The notes beneath the pieces were generated by a model. The model did not search any database, was not told the origin of the DNA, and was given only the letters and a program-made list of their open reading frames with translations. Positions 7,459 through 16,798 of a stretch of DNA of 64,000 bases are shown here, one piece after another (positions within the stretch are counted from its first letter, which is position 1; the number at the start of each line of letters is the position of its first letter). A program made the translations under genes and the position numbers. Source of the stretch: Mesorhizobium loti (GTDB lineage Bacteria; Pseudomonadota; Alphaproteobacteria; Rhizobiales; Rhizobiaceae); NCBI RefSeq assembly GCF_013170705.1, contig NZ_CP033334.1:4627501-4691500 (forward strand), given 5' to 3'.

Positions 7459-9024
7459 GTGAGTGCAGATCATGATGGGGCGAACCTGCTTGAGGTTCGT
7501 GGCCTGACCAAGATATTCGGCACGCTGACCGCGTGCGATCATGTCGATCTCAACATCGCCAAGGGTGAAATCCACGCGCTGCTTGGCGAGAACGGCGCCG
7601 GCAAGTCGACGCTGGTCAAGATGCTGTTCGGCTCGCTGGAGCCCAATTCCGGTGAGATTTTCTGGAACGGCCAGGCGGTGCGCATCACCAGCCCGGGTGC
7701 CGCCAAGAAGCTCGGCATCGGCATGGTGTTCCAGCATTTTTCGCTGTTCGAGGCGCTGACCGCGGCCGAGAACATCGCGCTGTCGCTCGATGACGGCTCG
7801 CCGATCAGCAGCATTGCCGCGAAGGCGAGGGCGCTTTCCTACAGCTACGGCCTGCCGCTCGATCCGGACTCGCTGGTCGGCGACCTGTCGGTCGGCGAAC
7901 GCCAGCGTATCGAAATCATCCGCTGCCTCCTGCAGACGCCGCAGCTCATCATCCTTGACGAGCCAACCTCTGTGCTGACGCCGCAGGAAGCCGACAAGCT
8001 GTTCGAGACGCTGGAGCGGCTGCGCGCGGAAGGCAAATCGATCCTCTACATTTCGCACCGGCTGGAAGAGGTCAAACGCATCTGCGACCGCGCCACGGTG
8101 TTGCGGCACGGCAAGGTGGTCGGTCACTGCAATCCGCGCGAGGAGACAGCAGCCTCGCTCGCCCGCATGATGGTCGGCAACGAGGTGCAGGCGGTGGTGC
8201 GCGCGCCGGTCGAGGGGATCGAAACCGCAGATCCGCTGCTCGAAATCCGCCGCCTCAGCCGCAAACCGGCGACGCCGTTTTCGATTCCGCTCAAGAACAT
8301 CAGCCTGAATGTCCGCGCTGGCGAGGTGATCGGCATTGCCGGTGTTGCCGGCAACGGCCAGGGCGAGTTTTTCGAATCCGTTTCCGGCGAGGTGTTGCAG
8401 CAGGATGCCGCCTCGGTGCGTATCCGGGGCAAGGATGCAGGTGGTCTCACCATCACCGGACGGCGCCTGCTCGGTGCCGCCTTCGTACCGGAGGAGCGCC
8501 TCGGCCATGGTGCCGCGCCGCGCATGAAACTCTCGGAAAACCTTTTGCTCTCGCGCCACGCGACCGACGGCACAGCGTTTGTCGGCGCTGGCGGAATGGT
8601 CAAAAGCGGCGCCGTCTACGCTGCCGCGCAACGCATCATCGTGGCGATGGATGTGCGCAAGAGCGCGCCGGATCCGGAAGCGGCCGCACTTTCGGGCGGC
8701 AATCTGCAAAAATTCATCGTCGGCCGCGAACTCGACCGCCGCCCTAGCGTCATGGTGGTCAACCAGCCGACCTGGGGCGTCGACGCCGGTGCTGCCGCCC
8801 ATATCCGACAGGCCTTGATCGAGCTGTCGCGCAGCGGCTCGGCGGTTCTGGTGATCAGCCAGGATCTCGACGAATTGTTCGAGATATCGGACGCGATCGC
8901 GGTCATGCACAATGGCGAATTGTCCAAGCCGATGCCGATCGCCGAGGCGACCTTCGAGAAGGTCGGCCTGCTGATGGGCGGCGCCGAGCCCGGCCACGCC
9001 GAACATACGCTGGAGACGGCATGA
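7459..9024 (+). CDS. ABC transporter ATP-binding protein, duplicated ATPase (BMP/nucleoside-type importer)
   Basis: A 521-aa protein with two fused ABC domains, the layout of sugar- and nucleoside-type importers (RbsA, YufO, NupO). In the first domain Walker A is GENGAGKS at 43-50, the signature is LSVGERQ and Walker B ends in IILDEPTS. The second domain has a degenerate P-loop (GVAGNGQGE), signature LSGGNLQK, and NQPTWGVD in place of the usual DEPTRGLD. I chose the GTG at 7459 because GGGAGG (7449-7454) is ideally placed; the ATG at 7447 contains that same site and is unlikely. It drives import through the two permeases encoded next. The partners are BMP-type, which points to nucleosides or purines rather than sugars, by family. 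Confidence 0.88.
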   Translation: MSADHDGANLLEVRGLTKIFGTLTACDHVDLNIAKGEIHALLGENGAGKSTLVKMLFGSLEPNSGEIFWNGQAVRITSPGAAKKLGIGMVFQHFSLFEALTAAENIALSLDDGSPISSIAAKARALSYSYGLPLDPDSLVGDLSVGERQRIEIIRCLLQTPQLIILDEPTSVLTPQEADKLFETLERLRAEGKSILYISHRLEEVKRICDRATVLRHGKVVGHCNPREETAASLARMMVGNEVQAVVRAPVEGIETADPLLEIRRLSRKPATPFSIPLKNISLNVRAGEVIGIAGVAGNGQGEFFESVSGEVLQQDAASVRIRGKDAGGLTITGRRLLGAAFVPEERLGHGAAPRMKLSENLLLSRHATDGTAFVGAGGMVKSGAVYAAAQRIIVAMDVRKSAPDPEAAALSGGNLQKFIVGRELDRRPSVMVVNQPTWGVDAGAAAHIRQALIELSRSGSAVLVISQDLDELFEISDAIAVMHNGELSKPMPIAEATFEKVGLLMGGAEPGHAEHTLETA

Positions 9025-10151
9025 TGCGCCTTGAACTCGTCAAACGCCCGCAGCGCTCGGCGCTGTTTTCGATGCTGTCACCCTTCATCGCCTTCGCGCT
9101 CACCATTATCGCCGGCGCCATCATGTTCGCTCTGCTCGGCGTCAATCCACTGACCGCGTTCCGGATCTACTTCATCGAGCCGATCAGTCAGGTCTGGCAA
9201 TTGCATGAGCTGGCGATCAAGGCGGCGCCGCTGATCCTGATCGCGGTCGGCCTGTCGGTCTGCTACAAGGCCAACATCTGGAACATCGGCGCCGAAGGCC
9301 AGTTCATTTTCGGCGCCATCTTCGGCTCGGCCATCCCGGTCCTGTTTCCTCAGTTCGAAGGCCCGCTGGTGCTGCCGCTGATGCTCCTGCTCGGCATGGT
9401 CGGCGGTGCCGCCTACGCGGCGATCCCGGCCTTGCTCAAGACCCGGTTCAATACCAACGAGATCCTGACCAGCCTGATGCTGGTCTATGTCGCCCAACTC
9501 TTCCTCGACTGGCTGGTGCGCGGCCCATGGCGTGATCCGCAGGGCCATGGTTTCCCGCAGACGATCCAGTTCGGCGATTCAGCAGTCCTGCCGGAACTGA
9601 TGCCGGATGCCGGACGCGCCAACTGGGGTTTTGTGTTCGCGCTGGTTGCGGCGGTGCTGATCTGGATCCTGATGGGCCGCATGCTCAAGGGCTTCGAGGT
9701 CCGCGTGCTGGGCTCCAGCCCGAGGGCAGGGCGCTTCGCCGGCTTCGGTCTCAGCCGCATGGTGTTCTTCGCCTTCCTGCTTTCGGGCGCACTGGCCGGC
9801 CTTGCCGGCATTTCGGAAGTCTCCGGCGCCATCGGGCAATTGCAGCCGGTGATTTCTCCCGGCTATGGCTTCACGGCCATCATCGTGGCGTTCCTCGGCC
9901 GCCTCAACCCGCTCGGTATCGTCGCCGCGGGCCTGGTTCTGGCGCTGACCTATCTCGGCGGTGAAGCGGTGCAAAGCGCGCTTGGCATTTCAGACAAGGT
10001 GGCGAGGGTGTTCCAGGGCATGCTGCTGTTCTTCGTGCTTGGCTGCGACACGCTCATCCACTACCGCATCCGCCTGATCGGCCTGGCGTTGACCAAGCCG
10101 CAGGGCGCGGCACCGCTCGAAGCCGCGCCGAAGTTGAAGGAAGCCCGCTGA
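9021..10151 (+). CDS. ABC transporter permease (BMP/nucleoside-type, larger subunit)
   Basis: A 376-aa inner-membrane permease of the BPD_transp_2 (branched-chain/nucleoside) family with about 8-10 helices. The start overlaps the ATPase stop (ATGATG), so the two are translationally coupled. Family segments include YKANIWNIGAEGQFIFGAI, TRFNTNEILTSLMLVYVA and a Gly/Ala-rich GYGFTAIIVAFLGRLNPLG near the C-terminus, as in YufP/NupP. It pairs with the smaller permease encoded next to form the membrane channel. The cytoplasmic tail is about 40 residues and charged. Confidence 0.87.
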   Translation: MMRLELVKRPQRSALFSMLSPFIAFALTIIAGAIMFALLGVNPLTAFRIYFIEPISQVWQLHELAIKAAPLILIAVGLSVCYKANIWNIGAEGQFIFGAIFGSAIPVLFPQFEGPLVLPLMLLLGMVGGAAYAAIPALLKTRFNTNEILTSLMLVYVAQLFLDWLVRGPWRDPQGHGFPQTIQFGDSAVLPELMPDAGRANWGFVFALVAAVLIWILMGRMLKGFEVRVLGSSPRAGRFAGFGLSRMVFFAFLLSGALAGLAGISEVSGAIGQLQPVISPGYGFTAIIVAFLGRLNPLGIVAAGLVLALTYLGGEAVQSALGISDKVARVFQGMLLFFVLGCDTLIHYRIRLIGLALTKPQGAAPLEAAPKLKEAR

Positions 10152-11071
10152 TGGACATCACCGTCAACATCCTCCTGACCATCGCCACGGCGGCGACGCC
10201 GCTCTTGATCGCGGCGATCGGCGAACTGGTGGTCGAACGCTCCGGCGTGCTCAATCTCGGCGTCGAAGGCATGATGATCATGGGCGCGGTCGGCGGCTTC
10301 GGGGCCGGCTACCTAACCGGATCGCCCTGGATCGGCCTTCTGGCGGCAATCGCCATGGGCGCGCTGTTCTCGCTGCTGTTCGCCGTCATGACGCTGTCGC
10401 TGGCCACCAATCAGGTGGCGACCGGCCTGTCGCTGACGCTGCTTGGCCTCGGCCTCTCCGGCATGATCGGAACGAGCTTCGTCGGCCAGCCTGGCGTCAG
10501 GCTGCCCAATCTCGACATTCCCGGCCTCAGCTCGATCCCGGTCGTGGGCAGGCTGCTGTTCGGCCAGGATCCGATCTTCTACATCTCGATCGCGCTGACC
10601 GCCGCCGTCATGTGGTTCCTGTTCAAGACGCGTACTGGCCTGACGCTCCGCTCAATCGGCGACAGCCACGTTTCGGCGCACGCGCTTGGCATCAAGGTCA
10701 TCCGCTACCGCTATCTCTCGGTCATCTTCGGCGGCGCCTGCGCCGGTCTGGCCGGCGGCCATCTGTCGCTGGTCTACACGCCGCAATGGGTCGAGAACAT
10801 GACCGCGGGTCGCGGCTGGATCGCTCTGGCGCTCGTGGTGTTCGCCTCGTGGCGGCCGTGGCGGGTGCTGGCCGGCGCCTACATCTTCGGCGCGGTGTGG
10901 ATCGGCCAGCTTCATGCACAGGCTTTTGGCATTCCCGTGCCCTCGCAGATGCTTTCTTCTCTGCCCTATCTGGCAACCGTCGTGGTTCTCGTTCTAATCT
11001 CGCGCAACAAGCGTCTGACGATGATGAACACGCCGGCATCCCTGGGGCAGCCATTCGTTCCGGATCGTTGA
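10151..11071 (+). CDS. ABC transporter permease (BMP/nucleoside-type, smaller subunit)
   Basis: A 306-aa permease, the YufQ/NupQ-like partner. Start and previous stop share one base (TGATG). Typical segments are [19 protein letters not shown] near the N-terminus, [20 protein letters not shown] in the middle and [17 protein letters not shown] near the C-terminus. About eight membrane helices are visible. It is third in the operon and forms the heterodimeric translocation path with the preceding permease. Its end is 50 bases before the binding-protein gene. Confidence 0.87.
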   Translation: MDITVNILLTIATAATPLLIAAIGELVVERSGVLNLGVEGMMIMGAVGGFGAGYLTGSPWIGLLAAIAMGALFSLLFAVMTLSLATNQVATGLSLTLLGLGLSGMIGTSFVGQPGVRLPNLDIPGLSSIPVVGRLLFGQDPIFYISIALTAAVMWFLFKTRTGLTLRSIGDSHVSAHALGIKVIRYRYLSVIFGGACAGLAGGHLSLVYTPQWVENMTAGRGWIALALVVFASWRPWRVLAGAYIFGAVWIGQLHAQAFGIPVPSQMLSSLPYLATVVVLVLISRNKRLTMMNTPASLGQPFVPDR

Positions 11072-11121
11072 CAATAATAACAAACGGGAAGCTCCAAGGC
11101 TTAACACAGAGAGGTAACACG

Positions 11122-12189
11122 ATGAAAAAACTGCTTATTGCCCTGATGACGACGACAGCGGCATTGTCGCTGGCCGCGTCCGCGGAGGCTGCCGACAAGT
11201 TGAAGGCCTGCTGGGTCTATACCGGTCCGATCGGCGATTTCGGCTACTCCTACCAGCATGACCAAGGCCGCCTTGAGGTCGAGAAAGCGCTCGGCGACAA
11301 GGTCGAGACCGCCTATCTGGAGAACGTCTCCGAAGGGCCCGATGCCGACCGCGCCTTCGAGCGCCTGGCACGCGAAGGCTGCAAGATCATCTTCGGCACG
11401 TCGTTTGGCTTCATGGACGCGGAAGTGAAGGTCGCCAAGAAGTTTCCCAAGGTGATGTTCGAGCACGCCACCGGCTACAAGACCGGCGACAATCTCGGCA
11501 TCTACAATGCCCGCTTCTACGAAGGCCGCTACGTACTCGGCCAGATCGCCGCCAAGGAATCGAAGTCGGGCGTCGCCGGCTACATTGTTTCCTTCCCGAT
11601 CCCGGAAGTGGTGATGGGCATCAACTCCTTCATGCTGGGCGCGCAGTCGATCAACCCGAACTTCAAGGCCAAGATCGTCTGGGTGAACTCGTGGTTCGAC
11701 CCGGGCAAGGAAGCCGACGCCGCCAAGGCGCTGTTCGACCAGGGTGCCGACATCATCGTCCAGCATACCGATTCGACCGCTGCCCTGCAGGTGGCCGAGG
11801 AGCGCAAGCTGCACGGCTTCGGCCAGTCGTCCGACATGATCAAGTTCGCGCCGAATGCGCAGCTGACCTCGCTGACCGACGAATGGGGGCCGTATTACAT
11901 CAGCCGCGTGCAGGCAGCCATCGACGGCACCTGGAAGCCGGACAATGTCTGGCTCGGCATCAAGGACGGCGCGGTGAAGCTCGCGCCCTACACCAACATG
12001 CCCGACGATGTGAAGGCGATGGCCGAGACGACCGAGAAGAAGATCGCCGGTGGCTGGAACCCCTTCACCGGACCGATCGCCAAGCAGGACGGCTCGGCGT
12101 GGCTGAAGGACGGCGAGGTCGCCGACGACGGCACGCTGCTCGGCATGAATTTCTACGTGAAGGGCGTCGACGACAAGCTACCGCAGTAA
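11122..12189 (+). CDS. BMP family ABC transporter substrate-binding protein
   Basis: A 355-aa periplasmic receptor. The start at 11122 follows a strong AGAGAGGT site, and residues 1-23 (MKKLLIALM to AEA) are a signal peptide. The mature protein begins with the BMP pattern KACWVYTGPIGDFGYSYQHD and has GTSFGFMD, GYIVSFPIPEVVMGINSF and QHTDSTAALQ. The family (Med/BmpA/PnrA/YufN) binds nucleosides or purines, and some alphaproteobacterial members are annotated for purine uptake; no purine-catabolic gene lies beside it, so the ligand is open. In this operon the receptor is last, unlike many BMP operons. It has its own good ribosome site, which fits the need for excess binding protein. Confidence 0.9.
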   Translation: MKKLLIALMTTTAALSLAASAEAADKLKACWVYTGPIGDFGYSYQHDQGRLEVEKALGDKVETAYLENVSEGPDADRAFERLAREGCKIIFGTSFGFMDAEVKVAKKFPKVMFEHATGYKTGDNLGIYNARFYEGRYVLGQIAAKESKSGVAGYIVSFPIPEVVMGINSFMLGAQSINPNFKAKIVWVNSWFDPGKEADAAKALFDQGADIIVQHTDSTAALQVAEERKLHGFGQSSDMIKFAPNAQLTSLTDEWGPYYISRVQAAIDGTWKPDNVWLGIKDGAVKLAPYTNMPDDVKAMAETTEKKIAGGWNPFTGPIAKQDGSAWLKDGEVADDGTLLGMNFYVKGVDDKLPQ

Positions 12190-12216
12190 GCGCGGCGCAC
12201 CACGTTTCAAAATAGG

Positions 12217-12242
12217 AAAGGGCGCCGCGAGGCGCCCTTTTT
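12217..12242 (+). terminator. Rho-independent terminator of the ABC importer operon
   Basis: A perfect 10-bp stem, AAAGGGCGCC (12217-12226) with GGCGCCCTTT (12231-12240), has a GCGA tetraloop and runs into further Ts. It lies 28 bases after the binding-protein stop and before the convergent rimO. The A-rich left arm allows some action in the other direction too. Confidence 0.9.
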
Positions 12243-12269
12243 ATGTGCCCGGAGAAACGGTAGGGAGGC

Positions 12270-13583
12270 TCAGACAGCCGAACCGTAAAGGTCATAAGCG
12301 TCGGCACGCTCAATCTTCACCGTGACGATGTCGCCGGCACGCATAGGGCGGCGCGACTGGATGTGGACCGAGCCGTCGATCTCGGGCGCGTCGTATTTGG
12401 TGCGGCCCTTCGCCGAGGTGCCGTGCGCCTCGTCGATCAGCACCGGCAGGCGCTTGCCGACCTTCCTGGCCAGCTGCGTCGCCGAAATCTTCTGCTGGCG
12501 CTGCATGAAGCGGTGCCAGCGTGCTTCCTTGACTTCCTGCGGAACCTGTTCGAGGCCGAGGTCGTTGGAACGGGCGCCCTTGACCGGCTCGTATTTGAAG
12601 CAGCCGGCACGGTCGATCTTGGCCTCGTCCAGCCAGTCCAGCAGCATCTCGAAATCCTCGTCCGTCTCGCCGGGAAAGCCGACGATGAAGGTCGAGCGGA
12701 TGGCGAGATCGGGGCATACGTCGCGCCAGCCGCTGATGCGTTCGAGCGTCTTTTCGCCATGCGCCGGACGACGCATGTTCTTCAGCACCTGCGGCGAGGC
12801 ATGCTGGAACGGAATGTCGAGATAGGGAAGGATCTTGCCGTCGGCCATCAGCGGGATGACGTCGGCGACATGCGGGTAGGGGTAGACATAGTGCATGCGC
12901 ACCCAGATGCCGAGCTTGCCCAGTTCTTCCGAGAGATCGAGGAATTTCGCGCGCACTTCGCGATCGCCGAACATCGACGTCTGATACTTGATGTCGATGC
13001 CGTAGGCACTTGTGTCCTGCGAGATTACGAGGAGTTCCTTGACGCCGGCCTTGGCCAGTTTTTCAGCTTCGCGCAGCACATCGGCGGCTGGGCGCGAAAC
13101 GAGATCGCCACGCAGGGCGGGAATGATGCAGAAGGTGCAGCGGTTGTTGCAGCCTTCCGAGATCTTCAGATACGCATAGTGGCGCGGCGTCAGCTTGACC
13201 CCTTGCGGCGGCAGCAGGTCGATATAGGGATCGTGCGAAGGCGGAGCTGCCTCATGCACGGCGGCCATCACGCTCTCGTAAGCCTGCGGTCCGGTGATCG
13301 CCAGCACGTTGGGGTGCTTCTCGCGGATCACGTCCGGCTCGGCACCGAGGCAGCCGGTGACGATGACCCTGCCGTTTTCCGAAAGCGCGGAACCGATGGC
13401 ATTGAGCGACTCGTCACGGGCGGAATCCAGGAAACCGCAAGTGTTGACCACAACGAGATCGGCGCCATCATGCTTGCGGGCGATCTCATAGCCTTCGGCG
13501 CGCAGCCGCGTGATGATACGCTCGGAATCCACGAGCGCCTTCGGGCATCCAAGGCTGACAAAACTGACGCGAGGGGCGGACAT
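12270..13583 (-). CDS. rimO: Ribosomal protein S12 methylthiotransferase RimO
   Basis: A 437-aa radical SAM enzyme that adds a methylthio group to the conserved aspartate of ribosomal protein S12. The N-terminal UPF0004 domain carries the auxiliary cluster cysteines C13, C49 and C78. The radical SAM cluster is C145-x3-C149-x2-C152 (GCNNRCTFC). A C-terminal TRAM domain follows. The start [20 protein letters not shown] matches RimO rather than MiaB, which starts differently and has another substrate loop. The ATG at 13583 is chosen for conservation, although the frame is open 40 codons further upstream. Monocistronic. Confidence 0.95.
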   Translation of the reverse strand: MSAPRVSFVSLGCPKALVDSERIITRLRAEGYEIARKHDGADLVVVNTCGFLDSARDESLNAIGSALSENGRVIVTGCLGAEPDVIREKHPNVLAITGPQAYESVMAAVHEAAPPSHDPYIDLLPPQGVKLTPRHYAYLKISEGCNNRCTFCIIPALRGDLVSRPAADVLREAEKLAKAGVKELLVISQDTSAYGIDIKYQTSMFGDREVRAKFLDLSEELGKLGIWVRMHYVYPYPHVADVIPLMADGKILPYLDIPFQHASPQVLKNMRRPAHGEKTLERISGWRDVCPDLAIRSTFIVGFPGETDEDFEMLLDWLDEAKIDRAGCFKYEPVKGARSNDLGLEQVPQEVKEARWHRFMQRQQKISATQLARKVGKRLPVLIDEAHGTSAKGRTKYDAPEIDGSVHIQSRRPMRAGDIVTVKIERADAYDLYGSAV

Positions 13584-13747
13584 AGGCTGGTTTCCAATGG
13601 GGGTACGGGCCGAACGCTGATCCGGCCTCAAGTCGCTGTAAATGTCGGTCTGTGGCGCGTGGCTGAAGCCAATACGCGCGGCGCAATAGCATGGCTTCCG
13701 CAATCAAGCAAACCGGCCGACAGGCCGGTCCGGGCCATAAGGCTGCC

Positions 13748-14434
13748 TCAGTGGCCTCCGGACCCGAACCAGGGTGCCAGGAAAGCGAAGTGTTCGGGGA
13801 ATTGCTGCACGGCCCCGTCAAGCAGCATTTTGACCGCGACATAGAGGATGATCACCAGGCCGAGATAGGCAATCCAGCGGTACTTGTGCAGCAGGCGCGC
13901 AACGAACGAGGCGGCAAACCCCATCAGGGCGATCGACAGCGCGAGCCCGACAATCAGCACCGTCGGATGGTTCATGGCCGCGCCGGCTACCGCCAGAACA
14001 TTGTCGAGCGACATCGAAACGTCGGCAATGACAATCTGCCAGGCCGCCTGCGAGAAAGTCTTGCTTTGCCCCTTGCCGCCGATGACCCCATCCTTGTTGA
14101 AGTCGCCGTTCGACAGCGCTTCCGTAGCGTCACGCTCCTGCTCGTGGCTGACGCGCAATTCGCGCCACATCTTCCAGCAGACCCACAGCAAGAGCAGGCC
14201 GCCGCCGATAAGCAACATCGGCCCGATGGTGAGAAGCCATTGCGTGATCAAGGCGAAGAAAATGCGAAGGACGGTGGCCGCTGCGATGCCGACGAGAATG
14301 GCCCGTTTGCGCTGGCTGGCCGGCAGTCCGGCCGCGGCGAGGCCGATGACGATGGCATTGTCGCCCGCAAGCGCAAGATCGATGGCGATGACCTGAAGAA
14401 GGGCCGATAGGCCCGCGGCGGTAAATATTTCCAT
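13748..14434 (-). CDS. TerC family integral membrane protein with EF-hand-like loop
   Basis: A 228-aa membrane protein of the TerC/YjbE family with about seven helices. The family hallmark acidic pairs in helices are present: LAGDN at 22-26 and SMSLDN at 140-145. TerC proteins are linked to metal handling (tellurite resistance loci, and manganese export or metalation of exoenzymes in some bacteria). Between helices 3 and 4 is a hydrophilic loop of about 35 residues. It contains D111-F-N113-K-D115-G116-V-I118, which fits the first half of a calcium-binding EF-hand loop (DxNxDGxI). The ligand at loop position 12 is not acidic, so binding is a guess. Monocistronic. No convincing manganese riboswitch was seen upstream. 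Confidence 0.85.
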   Translation of the reverse strand: MEIFTAAGLSALLQVIAIDLALAGDNAIVIGLAAAGLPASQRKRAILVGIAAATVLRIFFALITQWLLTIGPMLLIGGGLLLLWVCWKMWRELRVSHEQERDATEALSNGDFNKDGVIGGKGQSKTFSQAAWQIVIADVSMSLDNVLAVAGAAMNHPTVLIVGLALSIALMGFAASFVARLLHKYRWIAYLGLVIILYVAVKMLLDGAVQQFPEHFAFLAPWFGSGGH

Positions 14435-14621
14435 CGACCTGGAAGCCCTTCGCCGAGTGTTCGTCGTCGACTATTCCGACGGGCCTAAAGGCATGGTCCG
14501 CTGCCGTCAAGGCGCCGCATTGGACAACGCTGGAAAACCACTTTCGTGGCAGTGGCATTACAGGAGATTTTCAGCCGCCGCCGGCTCGTGAACCGAGGCC
14601 GATACAAGCCCGCGAAAAAAA

Positions 14622-15029
14622 CTAGTCGTAGAGATTGTATTTTGCCCAGTCGGCTTCCGGAATCTCATCGCCGATCCGGTAGCGAAGCTGGAGAACTTCC
14701 ATATGGTCCGGCCCCGTCTGGCATTTGAACTTCAGCCGGTACCATTGCCCCTTGCTGCGGAACGCCGCACCGGGGCTCCTGATCGCATCGGCGCTCATCT
14801 CAGGCGTGGCGAAGGCGTAGGCGACAACACGGTCGGCCTTGAACTTGCGATCGTCGTGGGTGATCCGGTCCAGGACTTCAGCATCGCACCGCTGCTCGAG
14901 GCGTGTTTGCGGATCAAGTTTCATCAGCCCGGCACGCAAGGCGTTGTCCATCGCGCTGGCCGGGAAAGCTAGCGTCAAGGACGCCATGGCCATCATGCAG
15001 AGTGTCTTCATGGGCGGGACAAGCAGCAT
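14622..15029 (-). CDS. DUF930 domain exported protein
   Basis: A protein of about 135 aa (129 if the second Met at 15011 is used, which gives a cleaner signal peptide, MKTLCMMAMASL to ASA). The mature part has MKLDPQTRLEQRCD, ADRVVAYAFA and WYRLKFKCQTGPDHMEVLQL, matching the rhizobial DUF930 family as I know it. There are two cysteines that could pair. It is expected in the periplasm; function unknown. It lies alone between the TerC gene and the DUF2161 gene, all on the minus strand but separated by 56-187 bases. Confidence 0.7.
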   Translation of the reverse strand: MLLVPPMKTLCMMAMASLTLAFPASAMDNALRAGLMKLDPQTRLEQRCDAEVLDRITHDDRKFKADRVVAYAFATPEMSADAIRSPGAAFRSKGQWYRLKFKCQTGPDHMEVLQLRYRIGDEIPEADWAKYNLYD

Positions 15030-15085
15030 GTTTTGTCTGAAAAATCAACCAAGAGGGGCGCTTCATGCCGGGCAAGCGGCCGCAT

Positions 15086-15784
15086 TCAGGGGGTCGACGC
15101 AATCAAAATCTCGTGTCGGACATCCTCGTGCGAGGCCTGCGGCCAACGCACCAGCGAGGCGCGGCCGGCATCCGTGAGATCATAAAGGCCGCGGTCCACG
15201 CGCGCGAACCAGCCATAGACGTTGTGCTGCAGGATTTTCGGGGCGATCGGCGTCAGCGCCTTCAGATCGCGCGGCCGTTTGGGGCCGTGGACAAGCGCGG
15301 CGGCACAGGTGAGGGCGCTCTGGCGGTAGGCGGTCATGATCGGATTGCGCGATCCTCCGCCCGCGACAGGATCGCCGCGGCGGCGCTGGTGTTCGTCGAC
15401 AAGGCGAGAGCGTCGCCGGGCATTCCTGCGTGGCTCAGGCGCGGCCGGGCTGACAAGCACTTCGACCTTGTCATTCGCGGTCACACCAAGCAAACCGAAA
15501 CCGAGCCGGCGGCAGAGGTTGCGGAACCGGGCGTCGCTTTCGCGTCCCTTGCCCCGTGCCGACATACGCGCCGCCAGCCACACTTCGTCGCAAGCGGCCG
15601 CGCGGTCGACACCCTGCAGCACCAGTTCGAGGTTGAACTGCAGTTTCAGTTCGCAGATGACGACAATCGGCGGCTCGCCCTCGCGCAACGCGACGATGTC
15701 GCAGCCGCCAATCTCCCCCTTCACCAAGAAGTCGAGACTTTCGAGGAACCGCTTCACCGGCGCATAAAGGGAGGTTTCGTTCAT
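15086..15784 (-). CDS. DUF2161 family putative PD-(D/E)XK phosphodiesterase
   Basis: A 232-aa protein. The N-terminal half has a nuclease-like core: E24, D29 in GGCDIV, and E45-L-K47 in CELKLQF, the E/D/ExK set of the PD-(D/E)XK fold. A Q/R-rich helix follows. The C-terminal half (from about 145) looks like a winged-helix module: LTCAAALV, PKILQHNVYGWFARVDRGLYDLTDAG. The combination is that of DUF2161. Catalytic activity is not established for the family, as far as I know. It starts MNETSLYAPVKRFLESL, conserved in rhizobia. A role in DNA or RNA processing is inferred only from the fold. Confidence 0.72.
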   Translation of the reverse strand: MNETSLYAPVKRFLESLDFLVKGEIGGCDIVALREGEPPIVVICELKLQFNLELVLQGVDRAAACDEVWLAARMSARGKGRESDARFRNLCRRLGFGLLGVTANDKVEVLVSPAAPEPRRNARRRSRLVDEHQRRRGDPVAGGGSRNPIMTAYRQSALTCAAALVHGPKRPRDLKALTPIAPKILQHNVYGWFARVDRGLYDLTDAGRASLVRWPQASHEDVRHEILIASTP

Positions 15785-15851
15785 GTCCCAAGGCTTAGCC
15801 GATTCGAGGCAAAAAGCCTTCCGGCTTCAGGGAGCGCAGTGCGCCGGATGC

Positions 15852-16658
15852 TCAGGAATGGATATTGCCCAGGAAAGCCAAGAGCACGCTGTTGAACTGC
15901 CCTGGGCGTTGCAGCGGTGCGAAATGGCTGACGTCAGGCAGGATGATCAATTCCGATGCCGGGACGTTTTGGGACAGATAGTTCGCGTGCTCCCGCTTGA
16001 TGAATTCGTCATGTTCACTTTGAACGATCGCCACGGGCACGCTCGTCCGTGCCAGGTCGGCGGCGGAATAATTGGGTTCAGTCTTCATCATCAGGCCGAC
16101 GGCTTTGACGAATGCATCGAACTGGCCCGGCGTTGCCGATAGTTCGGCATAGTCCTTGGCGTGCCGGCCCAAACATCGATCGATGACCGGGCCGGGCTCG
16201 AATTCCCTGGTGCCGCTCGGGTCCATGTTGCAGCCGAAGAAGAACACACCAGTGATCCGATCGGCGGCCTTCATGCCAAGGATGAGCGCAACGCACGCGC
16301 CATCGCTCCAACCCACCACAGCCGCCTTTTCCAATTGCAGCGTGTCCATCACGGCCAGGACGTCGGACGCCATCAGCTCGTATTTGTACGGTCGCCCGTC
16401 ACGGGTGCTGCGCCCGTGGCCACGGCTGTCGATCACCACGACCCGATAGCCGGCCTTGACCAGCTCGGGAACCTGAAATCCCCAATTTCCGCTGTGACCA
16501 AGGCCGCCATGCAACAAGATTACGGGAAGGCCGGCCCCAAACGTGGCGTACCAGATTTTCGCGCCCTCGTTTTCCACCCGGCCTTCGTGCCTGGCGGCCG
16601 GCAGGGGCGCGGCGCCATGCGCTTCGAATCTGCTGAGGTCGTCGTCTTGATAATCCAT
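15852..16658 (-). CDS. Alpha/beta fold hydrolase
   Basis: A 268-aa hydrolase. The oxyanion segment HGG is at 50-52, the nucleophile elbow is GWSDG at 116-120 (Ser118), the acid is D217 in SEHDEF and the base is H245 in DVSHFAP, a complete Ser-Asp-His triad. No signal peptide follows from the chosen ATG at 16658 (MDYQDDD), so it is cytoplasmic. The closest look is to the 3-oxoadipate enol-lactonase / haloperoxidase-like branch, but the substrate cannot be told. It sits downstream of the sterol-desaturase-like gene on the same strand with a 140-base gap. Confidence 0.82.
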   Translation of the reverse strand: MDYQDDDLSRFEAHGAAPLPAARHEGRVENEGAKIWYATFGAGLPVILLHGGLGHSGNWGFQVPELVKAGYRVVVIDSRGHGRSTRDGRPYKYELMASDVLAVMDTLQLEKAAVVGWSDGACVALILGMKAADRITGVFFFGCNMDPSGTREFEPGPVIDRCLGRHAKDYAELSATPGQFDAFVKAVGLMMKTEPNYSAADLARTSVPVAIVQSEHDEFIKREHANYLSQNVPASELIILPDVSHFAPLQRPGQFNSVLLAFLGNIHS

Positions 16659-16798
16659 GCCGAGAACGCTCCGAGGCCAACGCGCAGCACCTATAATTAT
16701 TGCTGGTGCCCGCCAAAACCAACCCACGACGCAATCTCCTCTGCCGGGCGACACCGCCATTTCGAGCAGCAGATGGCGGTTCCCATTGATGTGAGCCG

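Noticed and set aside
7405..9006. 533-codon frame opposite the importer ATPase
   Set aside because: Its composition (Arg/His/Asp-rich, low complexity) is typical of antisense frames in GC-rich DNA; the sense strand has both Walker motifs.
14435..14621. Possible manganese (yybP-ykoY) riboswitch before the TerC gene
   Set aside because: I looked for the conserved GGGGAG-type core and paired stems and could not see them; TerC genes often have this element, but not here convincingly.
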